DNA from: Apoda limacodes
Lineage: Eukaryota > Arthropoda > Insecta > Lepidoptera > Limacodidae
Assembly: GCA_946406115.1 (NCBI GenBank)
Contig: OX291551.1
Location: 3,472,001-3,536,000, forward strand
Direction of reading: 5' to 3'
DNA: 64,000 bases
The notes under the pieces are model-generated. The model ran no database searches, had not been told where the DNA came from, and worked only from the letters and a program-made list of their open reading frames with translations. Shown one piece after another: positions 50,501 to 56,500 of this stretch; position 1 is the stretch's first letter; each line of letters starts with the position of its first letter. The translations under genes and the position numbers were made by a program.

Positions 50501-53500
50501 AAAACTTCAGTTTCAGCTCATATGGCAACTCGTTTTTTTTTTGTAAATAAAGAAAAATTAAAATTTGTACAGTAGCATTAGAAATTTTTTTTTGCTCTCC
50601 CGATAAGTTCACAATTTTGAGTTACGCGGTGTTAGAACTTAAGCAACGATATCAGCTTATTCAAATTCAAAATTCAAAATTTATTAATTAAACTACAAAT
50701 TTGTGATTACAAGTTAGGTTAGGGTAGTCCGCCATTTCCAGCAGATCTAAAATTTTTACATTGTAATAATAGTATGGTATACATTTTATCCTATAATAAT
50801 TTTAAACATTACAACCATAGCAGAAAACTTTTATGCAACTAATTTAAGTTAATTTTTAAATGTAGGTAGATACACACTTATACTGGCTGCACCATTAGTT
50901 ACATTTTACAAGTAAGGCGAGTTATATAAAGGTTACTGAGTAAGAGATACAGGATTTACTATTAATTTGTTTTAAAATTTTTAAAGAAATAAGAATACTA
51001 TTATAAAATATCTTAGTTTTAATGCTAATAAATAAGGAATTATATACTTACTGTAATAATAATATTTTAGTTATTAGGTATATTGTTTTTGGTACCATTA
51101 ATAGTGATTTTATTTTATATAATAAATATATGTAAGATGTTTACTACTACGTATTATAGGTACTTTAGATATTAATATAAAATGTGGTATGATATTGTTC
51201 AAATTATAGACATAAGCAAATTTTCGGTTTGTACATAATTTAATGTTTTTAGCCATGTCGTGACTTTTTTTTACATTCTATATAATTGTTCTCGTAGATT
51301 TTAATTTTTTTATTTATTTTATTATACATGGTAATTGATTGGCAGTAAAATTGTTTTGAGGCAAATGTTGTTTTTGTTTTAATGTTTTTAACTACTATCG
51401 AGTGATTACGTTTATTTCGAGTAGTTTGTTAAAGTTTATAAGTTTTATGTTCTTTTAGGATACACCGTAATATTTACAAATGTCTTACCGACAAAAGGTT
51501 TGCGTCTTTATATAATTTCGAAGTACTATATAGTTTTTTTCTGAAGCATTATTTTTAATATGTTTCTTTGGGCACGTTCTATACTTAGGAATTTTGTCTT
51601 AAAAGTTCCACCCCATATTACAATGCAATATAAGATGATTCGATTGGACAAGAGTCGTATAAATATATTTAATGAGTTCAGTGTCGGCTATGTTTCGCAG
51701 ATGTTTGAATATCCAAATTAGTTTTCTGGATCGGTTTGCGACTGAGTTTAATTGTGGATACCAAGAAAGATTTTTGTCCAGAATTACACCTAGATATTTT
51801 ATGTTTTCACATCTGTCAATTTTTATACAGTTACACATTATAGGGTTAGTTATGTCACATTTATGGGCAGTAAGCGTTAATCCTGGGTCCGGCTGCAAAA
51901 AATCTCGTATGGAAAAAGTAATATATATAGTTTTGGTTAAGTTAAGGGAAAGTTGATTGGTCTGAAGCCATTGAATAACTGTTTGGAGCCCCAATTCAGA
52001 TTGGGAAAAAGTTTCATTCCAGTTGTTTCCATGGAATAACAGTGCAGTATCATCTGCGTAAGAGTAAACACGTCCATTATTAAGTCGTAGGTCAGTCAAG
52101 TCGTCAATATAAATAAGGAAGAGTGTAGATTTAGGTCTACTGCTGGACACAAGCTCTTACATGGAGCGCCATTTCCCCCGACCCTCTGACTTCCACATCC
52201 AGCTACCAACGGCACCCCTTTTAAGGTCGTCAATCCAACGGGCTAGAGGGCATCCTACGCTTCGGGGTCTCCAATCTAGCAGACGTCTGCTCCATTGGGT
52301 ATCGGTCCTCTATTGTGACTGTAGTTCGATATCCTCATTTCAGATTAGATCCCTCAGATACACTCCAGTAAACCTCATTATAAAAGTTGACTATCAATAT
52401 TTATCTCTATAAATGATCATATTTTTATGGTTTTTATGTGATACCTAAGACACAAATGGTTCGTTATTAACAAATGACGAAGTTTTTAAACTTTCTACCA
52501 ATCTAACCATCCTAATTTAGCTATAAATATTTGCAATATGTTGAATACACGTGACCAATATGTTTTGAGTGTTTTAAAAAGGAAACTAAGAATATACAAT
52601 AGTACCTTTTTAGCGTTTAACTTATAAGCAGTAAATCCATCAGAGAACAGTGTGTTCTCAGCGATGATGAGGGAATCCGGAACGCACATCGCGATCGGAC
52701 GGAACATAGACTTGAGGTTATCTGGAAGCTCCGTGCGACCTGCGTATCTGTAATATTTAACACCACATTTAAAAATAATATAATGTTGTTTTGTTGCCTT
52801 AGTGGTTTTACGTCCCCACTGCAGGGGCTAACTCTGTCAACCGTTGTCAAGCTAGTAGACACTCGACTGACTAGTCTGGAAGCCGACCATAAGGACTTTG
52901 AGCTTAAAAATGACAACAGGTGGGATCGACGCGGTGGTTCAAACTAAATGTACATAGTGACTTCATTTCAAAAAATTAGGACAGATAAAACCTGGTTTGA
53001 ACCGATAGACCAACCACTAAAATGAGTGCCAAAGTATTTGCAGCAGCGCAGTGTCAACATTTACATAAGCTTCACAAAAACTCTTACCCAGGGTTCATGG
53101 TTATAAATATCCCACAATTGGCATCAAGCTTGATTTCGCTACCCTCAAAGACGAATCTCTTGAGGGACTGTGAGAGCGCCTGCAGAACTGACAGGATTTG
53201 CTGGGCAACAACTGACAGCACTTCAATGTTGATGCGATTAAACTCATCGAAGCATCCCCAACACCCGCTTTGGGCAATACCTAAGAAAAAAAACCAAGAT
53301 AATCGTCGATAGAAGATTAATTTAAAGAGTTATATTCAGTCTTGGATATTCTTCTTATCAGCAATAAGATACATGTATATATTTTGAAGGGATTTAAATG
53401 TTTATTTGTTTTAGGCCTTCCAAGACAACTTGGTTATTTTAAATGTTATAAAAAAGTACAAGCCTGAAAAACACTTCGCCATTGATTTGTAATCCAGCCC

Positions 53501-56500
53501 ATCCGAGCAGTTGGTGACAACTACCCATCTGGCTAGAGCACGGCCTAAATCTTTGGTTGTCTCCGTCTTCCCAGTCCCGGCCGGACCTTGAGGGCTTCCA
53601 CCACGAAAAAGATTCAGCGCAGTCGTCAAAGTTATGTAGCATCTACAAAAGAATAGAAACAGTCAATGATTTTTCTGTAGGAACAAAAAAAATGGGAAAC
53701 CCGGAAAATATCAGAATGACTTTACCAAACTCTTGTAGTTAGGGTTTTCCTTTTCTGTCGCCAGACAATTGAAAACAAAAAAAGAGATAGATAGAAATAA
53801 ACAAAATTAAAAATAGTGTCCTTATTTTAAGTAAGTACATCAGATTCAAAGAAAAGAAAAATCATTTACATTATCCGTTTATTAAATTTTTCAACCATAA
53901 ATATGTATACAAATAATGTAAAGCAGCACTTGAGGTCTTAAACATGTCAAAACCAAATGATTTGTATTGAGTTGGATTATCACCTCCCATCTGTACTTAG
54001 CTGCAGAAATATGATATAAAAGGTTTGTCGTTCGTTTGGCGGATACCTTTGTGTGTATCTGATGATAAATTATATCCATGAATGTCAGAAGGGTATATAG
54101 CCTGTCCATCAAATCTGTGTAACTGTTCCTTTATAAACAACAAACGCTCATGACATAGACTTACCATTAATACACTAACTGCACTTAAGACAAACCATCT
54201 TATGAATACCTCATGTCTAAATCTTCACTTACAAACTCAGCAAGGAAAAGCTCTGATACTATAATAGCAGATATATTGACAACGCGTGTTTAGTTCTAAG
54301 TTACTGCCCCCTACCAACTAGGGTTCAGAACCGGGAAATTCCGGTCCCGAAATTACCGGGATTTCCCGGTTCTTTTCTCAGTCAAATGGAACCGGGAAAT
54401 CAAATTTGATGCCCGGTTCTTTCGGGATTTTTATTTTGGAAATAATTAAGCGCTATAAGAAATAATGCGCGAAATGAATGTCGCTCGGTAACTAACTACC
54501 TACACCAAGATATCAGCCAAATGAAAAAATGTCAGAAAATCTTAAATTGTGCAGAGAGTAGTACAAGTGGACTCCTATAACATTTGAAAAATGTTCATCG
54601 GACCAGCTTGTCAGTTGAAAGAGAAAAACTCTCGAACCAAACTAGTAGCGGTGTAAACACGACGACTCCCATGACTTCTACAAGTACAGAATAATCGCTA
54701 AGAAGAAGAAGACCAAATTGACGGAATATTATGAGTGTGATACTAATCCTAGTATGGAGGTTATGATTTCCCGCATTGAGAGGATATCCTTTTCGGCAAT
54801 TTGTAGAATGTGATGATTTGGAAAGGCTTTTTAAAAAATCAGGTCACACATTGCCGAAATCAGTTGATACAATCCAAAATATTATTGTTAGAGTGACCAT
54901 TCAGAAGACAATTCAACTGACCAACGAAATTGAAAACCTTTTCAAGAAGGGCCATAAATTTTCTATTTCGTTTGATGAGTGGACATCGTTTAGAAACCGT
55001 AGAAATCTGAGCTTGAAACTCACTTCATTTTTTTTCTGAAGGGAAAAATTTAAAAAATTTGGGGCTCATCAGAGTGTATGGCTCCGCTCCTTACCAGCAA
55101 AAAAACGGGTCGAAGCTTGCTTGCTTGAAATGCTTATTTAAGCAGCAAGTTGAATGAGTTCAAAGTGTTACTGAAAGATGACATCATAGCTCAGACAACC
55201 GACGGATGCAGTGTGATGGTGAAATTCGGCAAATTTCTGTCATCGTATCACTCACTCATGCACTCCAACTTGCAATTTCAGATGTTTTTATTTACAAAAA
55301 TATTGTCAGATGTTAGTCATAAGAAGCTGAAAAAGAAACTTAGGTTGCAATAGAAGTAGAAGATGACGATGACGATATTCCTTTGGCAGTAGTAAGTAGG
55401 CTGATAATTCAGGTGAACAGAGAATCGCTAGATGAGGATACGGATTTAGAAAACGAAGCCGATGGCGCCGAGTTATTTTCTCAAAGACTGACTGAAAGAC
55501 TCAAACATCTCCAATTTCAAAACTTCAATTTGAACTCAGAGATTTGCTCTGAAAAATCAAAGGGTAGTTAAACTTTTTTGCAAAATCCATAAAATTATTT
55601 GCTTCAAGAAAATGATGAAGATTAATTAGTATTTTCTAGCTCAAGCAGTGTTGAAATGTGCAACGAAATAGTATCATTGCTAAGTCGCACTAAAACCTTA
55701 ACAACTCAGGTATCTCAAGCTCAACCCCTACCAGTACCAACCTCACAAGGTGAACTGATGAGAGAACGTGAACGTGACTCTGATGTACTTGAAGTACAAA
55801 ACATAGCTTAAACTTAAGGCGAGTATTGGACCAGAAAAAGTTTTCTCTTCGGCTGGTTTGCTATGCAACCAAATAAGATCTCGTTTGAGTGAAATAATTC
55901 TAGATGCGCTTTTGTTTTTAAGGTTCTATTATAGAGAGAGCAAATAGCTCTTGAAAAGCTAAAATTAAGTTTCAAAGGTTATTCCTTGGTACTCAGAAGG
56001 ATATTTTATGATAGTTTATTTTTTTAAACAAACTATATATGTTTTTGGTTTTCAGTTCAGAAGGTAAAGTCATGTTTCTTAAATACGCAGAAGGAGGTAT
56101 TATGTTTATTTTTTGTTAAAAATTTCTAATGCTTTCTTTCGAATTCATTTAAGATAATTTTAATTGTATAAGGAATCCAAGATTTGTGCTTAATTTCTAC
56201 TAACAAGAGGACTGATTGATTTATGTCTGGTTTATTACTGCTATATTACTGCTAAGAATAAGAATAGAAAAGAGAAGAATAATGTCTATAAAACGAATGA
56301 GTCATTAAGTTTTGGTGGAATAGAACCATCTTTTGTTATTTTCTAAAATTACTAATTTTGAATAAAAATTTCATAAATATTTAACTGTTGTTGTTACTTT
56401 TGAAGAACAACACTTGTTTTGTATAAAACAACTACCAAGAACCGAAAATACCGAAAGAACCGGGAAACACCGGTTCCTTTAAGAAAAAATACCGAAATTC

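Noticed and set aside
53464..53642. A GT donor four bases downstream for the Walker A exon
   Set aside because: It shifts the frame of the next exon and destroys the conserved FSGxAQSGxxxCFDEF run.
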